NCBI GenBank assembly: GCA_023245755.1
Contig: JAHFJQ010000001.1
Coordinates: 1-36,017, forward strand
Length of the DNA stretch: 36,017 nt
Direction of reading: 5' to 3'
DNA from: an archaeon
Lineage (GTDB): Archaea > Nanobdellota > Nanobdellia > SCGC-AAA011-G17 > GW2011-AR17
Shown here: positions 8,379-16,063 of the stretch, piece by piece
Layout of the letters: every line of letters begins with the position of its first letter
Position numbering within the stretch: position 1 is the stretch's first letter
The notes under the pieces: generated by a model
What the model saw: only the letters and a program-made list of their open reading frames with translations
The model's database searches: none
What the model was told of the DNA's origin: nothing
Program-made: the position numbers and the translations under genes

Positions 8379-9128
8379 ATGATTAAAAAAATCCTACTTC
8401 GGGACCAGAAAAAATACATTATGAAAGATGGAGAAGTCCAAGCAACTGCAAAAGGAGTAAAGAAATACTACTGGACAGCAGGAGACCTGCACACTCCTGA
8501 TGGCATTCTCAAAGAAAAGGATCTCGAAACAACAAAAGGAAAAGTTCTTTCCCACTCTGGAAAAGAGTTTTTTGCGCTGGATGCAAACTTTCTCGACCAA
8601 ATCAAAAGAATAAATCGTGGCCCTCAGACCTTAGTGCTCAAAGACTTAGGCTACATTCTCATGCATGCAGGATTAAACAAAGACTCTATAGTTGTAGACG
8701 CTGGAGCAGGCTGTGGTCTTCTTGCAGCAGTACTAGGAAAATACGCAAACAAAGTCATTTCCTACGATATGAACAAAGAACATCTTGCACTTGCAGAAAA
8801 AAATCTTAAATTTTTACAAATAACCAACGTAGAACTCAAAGAAGGAAATGTATACGAAAAAATAGACGAAAAAGAAATTGATGTACTTACACTAGACCTT
8901 CCTGAACCATGGCGTGTAAATCTTGATGGTGTCAAAAATGGTGGAACAATTATTATCTACCTCCCCAGTATTGCACAAGTAACCGAATTCTGTAACACAA
9001 CAAAAGAACATGTGCAAAAAGTTGTAGAAATTATAGAAAGAGAGTGGCACGTACAAGGCAAGAAAGTACGACCAAAATCAGAGATGCTTGGACATACCGC
9101 ATTCTTGATTATAGTCAGAAAACTTTAA
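8379..9128 (+). CDS. trmI: tRNA (adenine-N1)-methyltransferase TrmI
   Basis: A 249-residue Rossmann-fold SAM-dependent methyltransferase of the TrmI/GCD14 family. Archaeal TrmI methylates A57 and A58 in the tRNA T-loop to m1A. The N-terminal domain (about 1-75) is the small beta domain typical of TrmI. SAM motif I is VVDAGAGCGLLAAVLG (about 104-119), and the catalytic-region motif is DLPEPW. The C-terminus has RPKSEMLGHTAFLIIVRK, matching the family's end. A ribosome site GAGGTGA lies 7 nt before the ATG. It lies about 70 nt after tRNA-Leu(CAA), and the COG1855 gene follows 25 nt after its stop with its own TATA box overlapping that stop. Confidence 0.92.
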   Translation: MIKKILLRDQKKYIMKDGEVQATAKGVKKYYWTAGDLHTPDGILKEKDLETTKGKVLSHSGKEFFALDANFLDQIKRINRGPQTLVLKDLGYILMHAGLNKDSIVVDAGAGCGLLAAVLGKYANKVISYDMNKEHLALAEKNLKFLQITNVELKEGNVYEKIDEKEIDVLTLDLPEPWRVNLDGVKNGGTIIIYLPSIAQVTEFCNTTKEHVQKVVEIIEREWHVQGKKVRPKSEMLGHTAFLIIVRKL

Positions 9129-9153
9129 ATAAAGAGTATTATTAATAGAAAGC

Positions 9154-10953
9154 ATGCCTTACGTCATTGATACTTCTGTAGTAGTAGAGCGCGCTATTTC
9201 AAAATTAGTAAAAGAAAACAGGATAGAAGGAATGATTTTATTGCCTAAAGCAGTAATGGCAGAGTTAGAAAACCAAGCAAACACAGGTCGTGACACGGGA
9301 ATGATTGGTCTTGAAGAAATTCAAGAGCTCCAAAAGCTTGCAAAGAAAGGAAAAATAGAAGTAAAGTTGCTGGGAGAACGCCCAAATATCTATCAAATTC
9401 AAGAAGCAAAGCGCGGAGGAGAAATAGATTCGTACATACGTGATTTAGCCTACAACGAATCTGCAATTCTCATCACAGCAGATAGAGTGCAGGCAGAATC
9501 TGCAAAGGCCCTGAACATAGAAGTGATGTTTTTGGCAAAAAAAGAGCACAAAGAAAAACTCCAAATCGAGAAATATTTTGATGAAACAACGATGTCTATC
9601 CATCTCAAAGAAGATTGTTTTCCAAAAGCAAAAAGAGGAAAACCCGGTGAATGGGCACTTCTCGATCTTGATGAAAAGAAATTAACAACAGCACAAGTAC
9701 AAGATATGGCCATGGAAATTATAGAAGGTGCACGTACAGAAGCAAAGGCATTCATTGAAATTTCCCGACCAGGTTCAACCATTGTTCAGTATAAAGAACT
9801 ACGAATAGTCATTACAAAACCTCCTGTATCTGATGGCTGGGAAATTACTGTTGCAAGGCCAATTAAAATTCTAAAATTAGAAGACTATAATCTTCCAGAA
9901 AAAGTTGCAGAAAGAATCAAAGTAAAGGCACGGGGAGTAATTATTGCTGGGCAAGTAGGCTCTGGAAAATCCACTTTTGCACAAAGTTTAGCAGAATATT
10001 ACTGTTCACAAAAATTAGTCACAAAAACCGTAGAAAGTCCTCGTGGACTAATACTCAGCGATGATATTACACAGTACAGTAAAAACCTTGCAAGCTCAGA
10101 AGAAATTCACGACATTTTATTCTTATCAAGACCAGACTACATCATTTTTGATGAAATGCGAGACACACCAGATTTCAAACTATTCACTGATCTAAGACTT
10201 GGAGGATCAAATGTGCTTGGGGTTCTTCACGGTGCAACTCCCATTGATGCAGTACAACGGTTTATTGGTCGTCTTGAACTCGGAATGATTCCTTCTGTTT
10301 TAGACACCATTATTTTTATCGAAAAAGGGAACATTGGACAAATTCTTACCGTACAAATGCTTGTCAAAGTTCCTTCAGGCATGACCGAAGCAGACCTTGC
10401 ACGACCAGTGATTGAAGTACGAGAACTCCTTTCAGATAAACCATTATTTGAAATCTATTCCTACGGTGAAGAAACAGTTGTTATTCCGCTACAAAAGGGC
10501 TCCTCTGAGTCTCCTGCACAAAAACTTGCAGAAAAACAAATAGAAAATTTCATGAGAAAATATTTGGATGAATTCGAAGTAGAAATGCTAGGCTCACATA
10601 AAGTAAAAATTTACGTTCCGCAAAAAGATCGAGCAAGAATTATTGGAACCAAGGGAGCAAACATCAACAAAATAGAAAAAGAACTAGGGATAAGCATTGA
10701 TATTGTAAGCTTAGAAGAGACCACTAGAGAAGAAAAGCAACGTCTTGGTTACCATGTAACAGAAAGAGGAAATAATATTTTGATCAAAATTGATACTCCA
10801 GGAAAAATGGTTGATGTTTTTATTGAAGATAACTTTCTTTTTACTACAACCTCCAGTAAGAAAGCCGAGATCAAGATAAACAAGAAAAGTGAGCTAGGAA
10901 GGAAACTTAGCTATGCTTTAGAAGACCACGAAAAGGTCTATATTAAGGGCTAA
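9154..10953 (+). CDS. PIN domain / PilT-like ATPase / KH domain protein (COG1855)
   Basis: A 599-residue cytoplasmic protein of the archaeal COG1855 type. Residues 1-130 form a PIN-like domain with acidic residues D6, E38, D92 and D110, and an ITADRVQAE segment. A secretion-ATPase-like (PilT/VirB11) P-loop domain follows, with Walker A GQVGSGKS (266-273) and Walker B IIFDE (D333-E334). A basic segment DLRLGGSNVLGVLHGATPIDA follows. Near 485-525 is a KH domain with the loop IIGTKGANINKIEKEL. The combination suggests an RNA-binding, ATP-driven factor acting on RNA, possibly in ribosome or RNA turnover; the exact function is unknown. CTTTAAATAAAG at 9122-9133 is centred 26 nt before the ATG. Confidence 0.92.
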   Translation: MPYVIDTSVVVERAISKLVKENRIEGMILLPKAVMAELENQANTGRDTGMIGLEEIQELQKLAKKGKIEVKLLGERPNIYQIQEAKRGGEIDSYIRDLAYNESAILITADRVQAESAKALNIEVMFLAKKEHKEKLQIEKYFDETTMSIHLKEDCFPKAKRGKPGEWALLDLDEKKLTTAQVQDMAMEIIEGARTEAKAFIEISRPGSTIVQYKELRIVITKPPVSDGWEITVARPIKILKLEDYNLPEKVAERIKVKARGVIIAGQVGSGKSTFAQSLAEYYCSQKLVTKTVESPRGLILSDDITQYSKNLASSEEIHDILFLSRPDYIIFDEMRDTPDFKLFTDLRLGGSNVLGVLHGATPIDAVQRFIGRLELGMIPSVLDTIIFIEKGNIGQILTVQMLVKVPSGMTEADLARPVIEVRELLSDKPLFEIYSYGEETVVIPLQKGSSESPAQKLAEKQIENFMRKYLDEFEVEMLGSHKVKIYVPQKDRARIIGTKGANINKIEKELGISIDIVSLEETTREEKQRLGYHVTERGNNILIKIDTPGKMVDVFIEDNFLFTTTSSKKAEIKINKKSELGRKLSYALEDHEKVYIKG

Positions 10954-11000
10954 AAGCCATTTTAACAGCATTTTACCCCTATTCTAAGCTCATTCCATAC

Positions 11001-11010
11001 CTTTATATAG
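11001..11010 (+). promoter_or_regulatory. TATA box for the zinc-ribbon gene / upstream mini-ORF
   Basis: CTTTATATAG; a second AT-rich element (ACTTATATCTG) follows at 11014-11024. Both place transcription start near 11030-11040, leaving a leader of 50-60 nt before the zinc-ribbon ATG. A CTGAAAATC half-site like the palindrome seen elsewhere begins at 11022. Confidence 0.45.
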
Positions 11011-11038
11011 TCTACTTATATCTGAAAATCCAGTATAC

Positions 11039-11074
11039 ATGTCTCGCAAGAGAAAGTATAACTATAACCTATAG
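11039..11074 (+). CDS. Possible 11-codon upstream ORF, MSRKRKYNYNL
   Basis: ATG at 11039 begins about where a leaderless transcript from the second TATA element would start. It encodes 11 residues, strongly basic at the N-terminus, and stops at TAG 11072-11074. The last base of the stop is the first G of the GGTGA ribosome site for the zinc-ribbon gene. This layout would allow translation-coupled control, but an ORF this short arises easily by chance in AT-rich leaders. Confidence 0.25.
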   Translation: MSRKRKYNYNL

Positions 11075-11089
11075 GTGAATAAAACAAAA

Positions 11090-11329
11090 ATGGAACATGA
11101 CAGAAATAGATCCGGTAGTTCCGGACGAAGCAGCTTCGGCGGCGGAAATAGATTTAACAGAGGCGGCAGCGGTGGAGGAAACTTCAGCGGGCCTCGAGAA
11201 ATGCACAAAGCAGTGTGCTCCGATTGTGGAAAAGAATGTGAAGTACCTTTCAAACCAAGTACTGGTTCTGATGGAAATCCACGACCTGTGTACTGTAGAG
11301 ATTGCTACCAAAACCACAAAAAATTCTAA
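11090..11329 (+). CDS. Small RG/G-rich protein with CxxC-x17-CxxC-type zinc ribbon
   Basis: A 79-residue protein. The N-terminal ~38 residues are a low-complexity Arg/Gly/Ser tract with RGG-like elements, common in nucleic-acid-binding tails. The C-terminal part, MHKAVCSDCGKECEVPFKP...VYCRDCYQNHK, is a zinc ribbon with paired CSDC and CRDC. This domain is very common in CPR bacteria and DPANN archaea; its role is not firmly known but RNA or DNA binding is likely. I prefer the ATG at 11090, preceded by GGTGA (11074-11078), over an in-frame GTG at 11075 that overlaps the ribosome site. A T-rich stretch follows the gene. Confidence 0.85.
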   Translation: MEHDRNRSGSSGRSSFGGGNRFNRGGSGGGNFSGPREMHKAVCSDCGKECEVPFKPSTGSDGNPRPVYCRDCYQNHKKF

Positions 11330-11339
11330 GATCTAAAAA

Positions 11340-11392
11340 ATCTTCAGAAGGTATTTATTTTTCTTTTTCTCATTATTCTTCTTTTATCAACA
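11340..11392. terminator. T-rich convergent terminator region
   Basis: After the zinc-ribbon gene the plus strand has several T-runs (TTTATTTTTCTTTTTC and TTCTTCTTTT). These fit archaeal intrinsic termination and separate this gene from the convergent radical SAM unit. Confidence 0.45.
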
Positions 11393-11434
11393 TAAGAAAT
11401 GATTTATTTTCATACTCATCCTTAGAAGCAAACA

Positions 11435-11836
11435 CTAAAATGGCAGTGGTAATTGCTGAGTATAATGTACTAAAACTCTAGGACCAGAACAATGGGATTG
11501 AAATTCTAAAGAACCCTTATCAAGGAGAGAATCATTTCTTCTGGGAACAAGAACAGCAACATCGAGTTCTAAACCAAGAAGCTCCCAAAACCTATCTGCT
11601 GTATCTGATCCACAAGAACCCCCACCATAAATGGTATATCTCCCCTCAGCAGTATCCAAATAATGAGGAAAACCATAATCAAAAACAACTTCAGTCTCTC
11701 CAGAAAGAGATTTATGAGCCGTACGTAATCCATATTCCTCAGGTAAAGGACCAGCAATTTTATACCCCGATCTTACTAATAAGTCTCTGAGTAAGTAAAT
11801 TAAATCTCTACGTTCAACACTTATCTCTTGTACCAT
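11435..11836 (-). CDS. Hypothetical protein, probable partner of the radical SAM enzyme
   Basis: A 133-residue soluble protein of no family that I recognise. The N-terminal third (VQEISVERRDLIYLLRDLLVRSGYKI) looks like a helix pair. The middle has an aromatic/Gly-rich stretch FDYGFPHYLDTAEGRYTIYGGGSCGSDTADRFW (rather Tyr-rich, given here in part), and the tail ends QQLPLPF. Two cysteines are present, both isolated. It starts 1 nt after the stop of the radical SAM gene and is presumably translated from the same message. It could be a substrate-recognition protein or a modified product, but nothing in the sequence decides this. Confidence 0.65.
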   Translation of the reverse strand: MVQEISVERRDLIYLLRDLLVRSGYKIAGPLPEEYGLRTAHKSLSGETEVVFDYGFPHYLDTAEGRYTIYGGGSCGSDTADRFWELLGLELDVAVLVPRRNDSLLDKGSLEFQSHCSGPRVLVHYTQQLPLPF

Positions 11837-11837
11837 C

Positions 11838-12971
11838 TTACAAATTCACTAAAGTCTCCGTATCAAACTGCATTGCATTCAATAAGTTACATGAGTTCAA
11901 ACAAAAACATTTCCCTATCAGTTTTTCTTTTCGTTCTGTTGCAGCAGGACTATGCCAAAGTTTGTCAAAGTCATAATCAAACTCTTTTAAATTCCCAAAG
12001 GGAGTCGTAGGCTCACATATACTCACATCTCCACTGGAAAAAATGGTAGCATCTCGTATACCTGCTAAACAATTAACAGCCTTCTTTCTATGATGCAAAA
12101 TAGTAATACTATGCTCAATTTTCTTCGTCTCTATTCGCGAAGCAATCGTCCCATCATCAAGCAAAGCAATAAGCTCTCGTAACTGCTCTTCAGAAGGGGG
12201 TTCATATCCATCATCTTCTCTGATATCAAAAGCTTCCATAAACTGTGGTGCAACGCCTCGTACACTATTAGGTTTTCGCAAAACATTTACTTTCAATGGA
12301 ACACCTAATTCATGATTAATAAAATATTTGAAATCCTTCATTTCAGAAAAATTATCTCTATGCACTACCGTTGCAACAGACACAGCAAGTCTGGGATCAT
12401 GTATTTCATTGAGTTTTTTCACCGTTTCACAAGTTTTTTGAAAAGAACCAACCATTCCCCGTACCTTATCATGTTTCTCTTCAAATCCATCTATAGAAAA
12501 TTGCATAGTGAGTCGTGTTTTTGGTCCAAGAATTACGAGCATCTCATTGGTCTTTCGCACAGTAAGATCAGGTAATAGTCCATTAGTCGCAATATGAATT
12601 CTTTTCACCCCATTATTTTGTACAAAGAGCTTTACAATATCCACTAAGTCTTTTCGAATAAAGGGCTCTCCCCCAGTAAGAGTCAAAAGGTCAAGCCGTT
12701 CTTTCAAACTCTTGGTCAGTTTTTCAATTTCTTCAATACTATGTGCATTCCTAGGGTTATCCACTTCCTTCCAATAAAAACAATGTTTACAACGCAAGTT
12801 GCAATTATCAGTCACATAGAGCATAAGCATTTTTGGTGCTTGAAGCCCTAATGCTTTTTTGTAACGAGCTTGCATAACGGGTTTAATCATTGCACGTTTC
12901 AGTGATTTGGGCAAATGAGAAAAACTAGTCAGTAACTTATCCTGTGTCGAAGAGACCTGTACTGCTTTCAT
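11838..12971 (-). CDS. Radical SAM enzyme with SPASM-like C-terminal cysteines
   Basis: A 377-residue radical SAM protein. The [4Fe-4S] motif is C57-x3-C61-x2-C64 (TDNCNLRCKHC), and the GGEP motif is at 100-103 (LTGGEPFIRKDL). The C-terminus has additional cysteines, C301, C319, C355, C357 and C361. Their arrangement around GDVSIC and the GNLKE-FDKLW segment is typical of SPASM/twitch domains that bind auxiliary iron-sulfur clusters. Relatives include peptide-modifying maturases, heme-d1/AdoMet enzymes of the NirJ type and MoaA; the substrate cannot be assigned. A TATATA element near 12990-13000 supports the start. It is followed at once by a 133-residue unknown gene. Confidence 0.88.
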   Translation of the reverse strand: MKAVQVSSTQDKLLTSFSHLPKSLKRAMIKPVMQARYKKALGLQAPKMLMLYVTDNCNLRCKHCFYWKEVDNPRNAHSIEEIEKLTKSLKERLDLLTLTGGEPFIRKDLVDIVKLFVQNNGVKRIHIATNGLLPDLTVRKTNEMLVILGPKTRLTMQFSIDGFEEKHDKVRGMVGSFQKTCETVKKLNEIHDPRLAVSVATVVHRDNFSEMKDFKYFINHELGVPLKVNVLRKPNSVRGVAPQFMEAFDIREDDGYEPPSEEQLRELIALLDDGTIASRIETKKIEHSITILHHRKKAVNCLAGIRDATIFSSGDVSICEPTTPFGNLKEFDYDFDKLWHSPAATERKEKLIGKCFCLNSCNLLNAMQFDTETLVNL

Positions 12972-13059
12972 AGCAAAAGAACCCTCTCTGTAATATATAA
13001 AGTTTATTCTCTTCTAATAACAAGTTTTAAAAGTCAAATCTAATTCCAAGGCTATGAAT

Positions 13060-13134
13060 GCCAGAGTAGCTCAGCTTGGATAGAGCGAAGCACTCCTAAT
13101 GCTTAGGCCGGGGGTTCAAATCCCCCCTCTGGCG
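13060..13134 (+). tRNA. tRNA-Arg (anticodon CCU)
   Basis: A full cloverleaf without an intron. Acceptor GCCAGAG/CTCTGGC; D-arm GCTC/GAGC; anticodon stem AAGCA (13088-13092)/TGCTT (13100-13104) with loop CTCCTAA and anticodon CCT at 13095-13097; variable loop AGGCC; T-arm GGGGG-TTCAAAT-CCCCC. Discriminator G, CCA not encoded. It decodes AGG, which suits an AT-rich genome using AGA/AGG. The TATA box of the next gene begins a few bases after the tRNA. Confidence 0.95.
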
Positions 13135-13173
13135 TATATATTTCTTTAAATAACAACAAGAAAAAAGAGCTTT

Positions 13174-13737
13174 ATGCTCCCTAGAAGATTTACAACAAAA
13201 ATTGATCAATGTCATAGGGGATGGTTAGGACAAGCGTTAGGCATACCAAAGGCAGGGCATAACGGAATAGACCTTGTCAATGATTTCTTTGCAGTAGAAC
13301 TCAAAGCAAAACTAAAAGCAAAAGACTACTCTATAAACTTCGCAGTAAATGCAGACCAAGTAAATGATTTTCCACAGACATATGGTGAGAGACAGTATTA
13401 CTGGGCATTTATGAAATACACACTTTCTAAACCAGTTTGTGAAGTGGTAGAAAGGGACGACCTAGAACAATTAGTTACATCAAGAGAAGTCTGGTGTCTG
13501 CCTTGGACTTGGGTACAAAGCTTTCCTATTTCTTATCCAAAACGCTCAGGCCCATTTAGATACGTACCAATAAAACAATTACCTAAAAAAGAAACCATGA
13601 CAATATTTGAACAAGGAAAAGGCAAGATCTATGCACCAAGAGATACAGATTTAGAAGCTCTGCTCATTAATAGAGCACTCAGCTATGCACAAGAAGAGGA
13701 TCAAAACACCTCTTTCTACTATGAAGAAGAATCCTAA
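13174..13737 (+). CDS. Putative PD-(D/E)XK nuclease-like protein
   Basis: A 187-residue soluble protein. The N-terminal part contains HNGIDLVNDFFAVELKAKLK, in which G31-I-D33-L and E42-L-K44 reproduce the D...ExK core of restriction-endonuclease-fold proteins. This is preceded by a Gly-rich HRGWLGQALGIPKAG segment. The rest (YGERQYYWAFMKYTL and later) has no motif that I recognise. No methyltransferase or restriction partner is adjacent. A TATA box (TTCTTTAAATAAC, 13141-13153) is centred about 26 nt before the ATG, so the message should be leaderless. It lies immediately after tRNA-Arg, a common site for accessory genes. The nuclease call rests on the short core motif only. Confidence 0.6.
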   Translation: MLPRRFTTKIDQCHRGWLGQALGIPKAGHNGIDLVNDFFAVELKAKLKAKDYSINFAVNADQVNDFPQTYGERQYYWAFMKYTLSKPVCEVVERDDLEQLVTSREVWCLPWTWVQSFPISYPKRSGPFRYVPIKQLPKKETMTIFEQGKGKIYAPRDTDLEALLINRALSYAQEEDQNTSFYYEEES

Positions 13738-13770
13738 AAGGATATAAAGAAAAGAACAAAAAAGAAAAAA

Positions 13771-14109
13771 ATGGCTAGAATTCTCCTTGTGGAACAGAGA
13801 AAGACACTAAGAGAAAGAATAGAACAAGAGCTCAGTGTCCTAGGAACCGTTACCAGTTTTACAACATCGAGTGCAGCAAGAGAAAGACTCAAAACAAAAA
13901 GCTATGATCTCATCATGACAACCCACCATCCACCAGAAGTGGACTGCAGAGATTTCATAGAGCAACTAACAGATCGGCAAGTAAGAATCGGGGTTCTTTA
14001 CAGTGAGGGTGTTACCAATATCTGCTATGAAAGAGTATACGAAGAACCACTTCCAGAAACGTACATACATGATCTAAGAGAACTTCTACAAACATTACCA
14101 AGACTCTAA
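13771..14109 (+). CDS. Stand-alone degenerate response-regulator receiver (pseudo-receiver)
   Basis: A 112-residue protein with the size and layout of a CheY-like domain. It opens ARILLVEQRKTLRERIEQEL, where receivers normally have two adjacent acids after the first strand; here the pair is E8-Q9. The third strand YDLIMT ends at T51, where the phosphorylated Asp would be. The following PP (54-55) resembles the usual MP turn. So the fold looks kept but phosphorylation is unlikely. No histidine kinase is nearby. A GGATATAAAG element lies about 26 nt before the ATG. It may act as a phosphorylation-independent protein-protein module; no function is assigned. Confidence 0.65.
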   Translation: MARILLVEQRKTLRERIEQELSVLGTVTSFTTSSAARERLKTKSYDLIMTTHHPPEVDCRDFIEQLTDRQVRIGVLYSEGVTNICYERVYEEPLPETYIHDLRELLQTLPRL

Positions 14110-14120
14110 AATCATTCTAT

Positions 14121-14160
14121 CTGAAAATATTTCAAAGAAAACTTCTAAAACTTTATAAAT
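14121..14160 (+). promoter_or_regulatory. Promoter with CTGAAAATATTTCAA palindrome and TATA box
   Basis: The palindromic motif at 14121-14135 is followed about 16 nt later by a strong TATA box, TTTATAAAT, inside CTTTATAAATAGG. The TATA centre is about 28 nt before the ATG at 14184. This is the only protein-coding gene in the window with the full motif, which otherwise precedes tRNA-type promoters. Confidence 0.55.
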
Positions 14161-14183
14161 AGGCGCCACCACTGTCAACAAAA

Positions 14184-14954
14184 ATGAAAAGAGTATATTG
14201 GTGTGAATTTCCAGAAAAATGCAACTGGAAAAAACTGTCTCAGTGGTTAAAACATGAGAAGATTACCATCTATGTTGCATGCACATCTCGTGCAAATTAT
14301 GATCTCTGGAAAAAAAAGATCGCAAAGTACTCGGAAAACATAGAAGTAAATGCTTGGCCAACATTACCCAAACAAGAAGGCTATTGGTTCTCTGGATATT
14401 GCACAAAAGAATCCATTGATGAACTCGATCAATACAGAGGATTAAAAATAAAAATTGATATTGAACCCCCTATTCCAAAAAGGTATCATTTTCTTTCTGC
14501 ACTCACATGGCTAGGAACAAAAGTGGTACAAGAACCAGACAATACTCCTTATCTTAGAAAAAAAATAAAGTCTTTAAGTAGAGATACGCAAATTATTCTT
14601 TCAACATTTCCGCTGAAAGAATCAATACTCAAACGTTGGGGTTGGATAAAGGAGGAGAATCTCAACTATAATTACATGTTTTACTCAACTTTTATTCCTT
14701 TACCACTAAGAAAACTCTATTTACATTATTTTAAAAGACATTTTCTTCCTAGTCATAAAGACGCCTTCATTGCAGTAGGGCTTATTGGTACTGGAATATT
14801 TGGAAACGAACCTGTGTATAGAAATGTGAAACAACTAAAAAAAGATATTCAATTTCTTCGAAAAGAAGGTGTAGAAACACTGGTATTCTTCAACATAGAA
14901 AGCATCTCCCACCGTGGAGAAGAATGGCTCTATACCACCTTAGAAATAGCATAA
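14184..14954 (+). CDS. Hypothetical protein, 256 residues, alpha/beta (TIM-barrel-like?)
   Basis: I cannot place this protein in a named family. It is soluble and rich in Trp, Tyr and Lys. It opens KRVYWCEFPEKCNWKKL. Beta-alpha repeats are suggested by ITIYVACTSRANYD, IEVNAWPTLPKQEGYWFSGY, LKIKIDIEPP and TLVFFNIESIS. The spacing of WP, GYW, DIEPP and the final FNIES strand recalls TIM-barrel sugar-processing proteins, where acidic residues at strand ends are catalytic. This is only an impression. It is followed 30 nt later by mscS, which has its own TATA element. Confidence 0.7.
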   Translation: MKRVYWCEFPEKCNWKKLSQWLKHEKITIYVACTSRANYDLWKKKIAKYSENIEVNAWPTLPKQEGYWFSGYCTKESIDELDQYRGLKIKIDIEPPIPKRYHFLSALTWLGTKVVQEPDNTPYLRKKIKSLSRDTQIILSTFPLKESILKRWGWIKEENLNYNYMFYSTFIPLPLRKLYLHYFKRHFLPSHKDAFIAVGLIGTGIFGNEPVYRNVKQLKKDIQFLRKEGVETLVFFNIESISHRGEEWLYTTLEIA

Positions 14955-14986
14955 GCTTTTTATAGAAAGAGAAAAAGCTCACTTTT

Positions 14987-16063
14987 ATGGCTTTCTTTGA
15001 ATCTGTCATTGTAAACGACTACTTTCGTTTTCTCTTTATTTTTATAGGCTCTATTTTTTTTGCAAACATTATCCACCTCATCCTCAACTCCTACTTTAAA
15101 CGAAAAAGAAAAGAAACAAAAAACGCTTTGTACAACAGATTACAAAAAAATATTATTAAACCAATTTACGCCCTAATTATATTTATTGGCCTGTACACAG
15201 CATTAAAATCTATAAGCGTATTTGGAGAAACAGCAAGTATATGGGTAGACAACATATTCTACGCTTCTTTTATTCTCGTTTCTGCTGCAATTGCAACAAA
15301 AATATTGACAGTAATCGTAAACTCCTGGCTAAAAAAACAGCAGCATATGGAAAGACCCCCACAAATAATCAGTAAGATTCTTACAGGTATTGTTTACATT
15401 ATAGCTGGATTAATTATTTTAGGCCATTTTAATATTGAAACAACCCCCTTTCTTGCAACTCTAGGTTTAGGAGGGTTAGCTTTAGGCCTTGCATTGCAAA
15501 CGACTCTGACAAATTTCTTTGCAGGATTACATATCGTATCAGATAAACCCATTAGTATAGGAGATAGCATCGAACTAAACACAGGCCTTACAGGAAGGGT
15601 CTTAGACATTGGATGGAGATCAACACGACTCAAAACCCTCCAAAATACCATTGTTATTGTTCCTAACTCCATACTTGCAGATAGCATTATAACAAACAAC
15701 TCCTCAAATGGGGAAAAAGATATAGAAAGTATAATTTTTACTGTAGAATGTGGGGTAGGGTATAACTCAAACCTCAAGGAAGTAGAACAAATAACAAAAG
15801 AAGTAGCAAAAAAAATACAAAAGACTGTAGAAGGTGCAGTCAAAGATTTTGAGCCAGAAATACGCTACACCCAGTTTGCAGATTCAAATATCAATTTTAA
15901 AATTTTTCTTCAGGCAAAAGAATATAATGCAAAGATAGTCATGGTTCACGAATTGATCAAAGCTATACAGGAACGATTTGAAAAAGAAAGCATTGAAATA
16001 TCTTTTCCCGTACGAAAAATCTACTACGAAAAGGATATAAGCGATAAGAAAAGAGGCCTATAG
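14987..16063 (+). CDS. MscS-family mechanosensitive ion channel
   Basis: A 358-residue membrane protein. Four hydrophobic segments are seen (about 10-33, 54-73, 84-106 and 128-146). They precede the pore-lining helix region TPFLATLGLGGLALGLALQ, with the Gly/Ala pattern of MscS TM3. The cytoplasmic beta domain follows, with KPISIGDSIEL, GRVLDIGWRSTRLKT and IVIVPNSILADS, all family hallmarks, then an alpha/beta C-terminal domain. It would open on hypo-osmotic membrane tension. A TATA element (CTTTTTATAG, near 14956-14965) supports the start. Its stop is directly followed by the ATG of the DedA gene, so the two are co-translated. Confidence 0.92.
   Translation: MAFFESVIVNDYFRFLFIFIGSIFFANIIHLILNSYFKRKRKETKNALYNRLQKNIIKPIYALIIFIGLYTALKSISVFGETASIWVDNIFYASFILVSAAIATKILTVIVNSWLKKQQHMERPPQIISKILTGIVYIIAGLIILGHFNIETTPFLATLGLGGLALGLALQTTLTNFFAGLHIVSDKPISIGDSIELNTGLTGRVLDIGWRSTRLKTLQNTIVIVPNSILADSIITNNSSNGEKDIESIIFTVECGVGYNSNLKEVEQITKEVAKKIQKTVEGAVKDFEPEIRYTQFADSNINFKIFLQAKEYNAKIVMVHELIKAIQERFEKESIEISFPVRKIYYEKDISDKKRGL

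Noticed and set aside
11097..11336. 79-residue plus-strand frame overlapping the zinc-ribbon gene
   Set aside because: It is the shadow of the Gly/Arg-rich zinc-ribbon gene in another frame; the CSDC/CRDC frame is the conserved one.
13174..13737. Restriction-modification system
   Set aside because: No methyltransferase or specificity subunit is adjacent; only the D...ExK core is present.
13060..14109. Integrated element at tRNA-Arg
   Set aside because: No repeat of the tRNA 3' end was found downstream in the window and there is no integrase; only an accessory-gene suspicion is kept.
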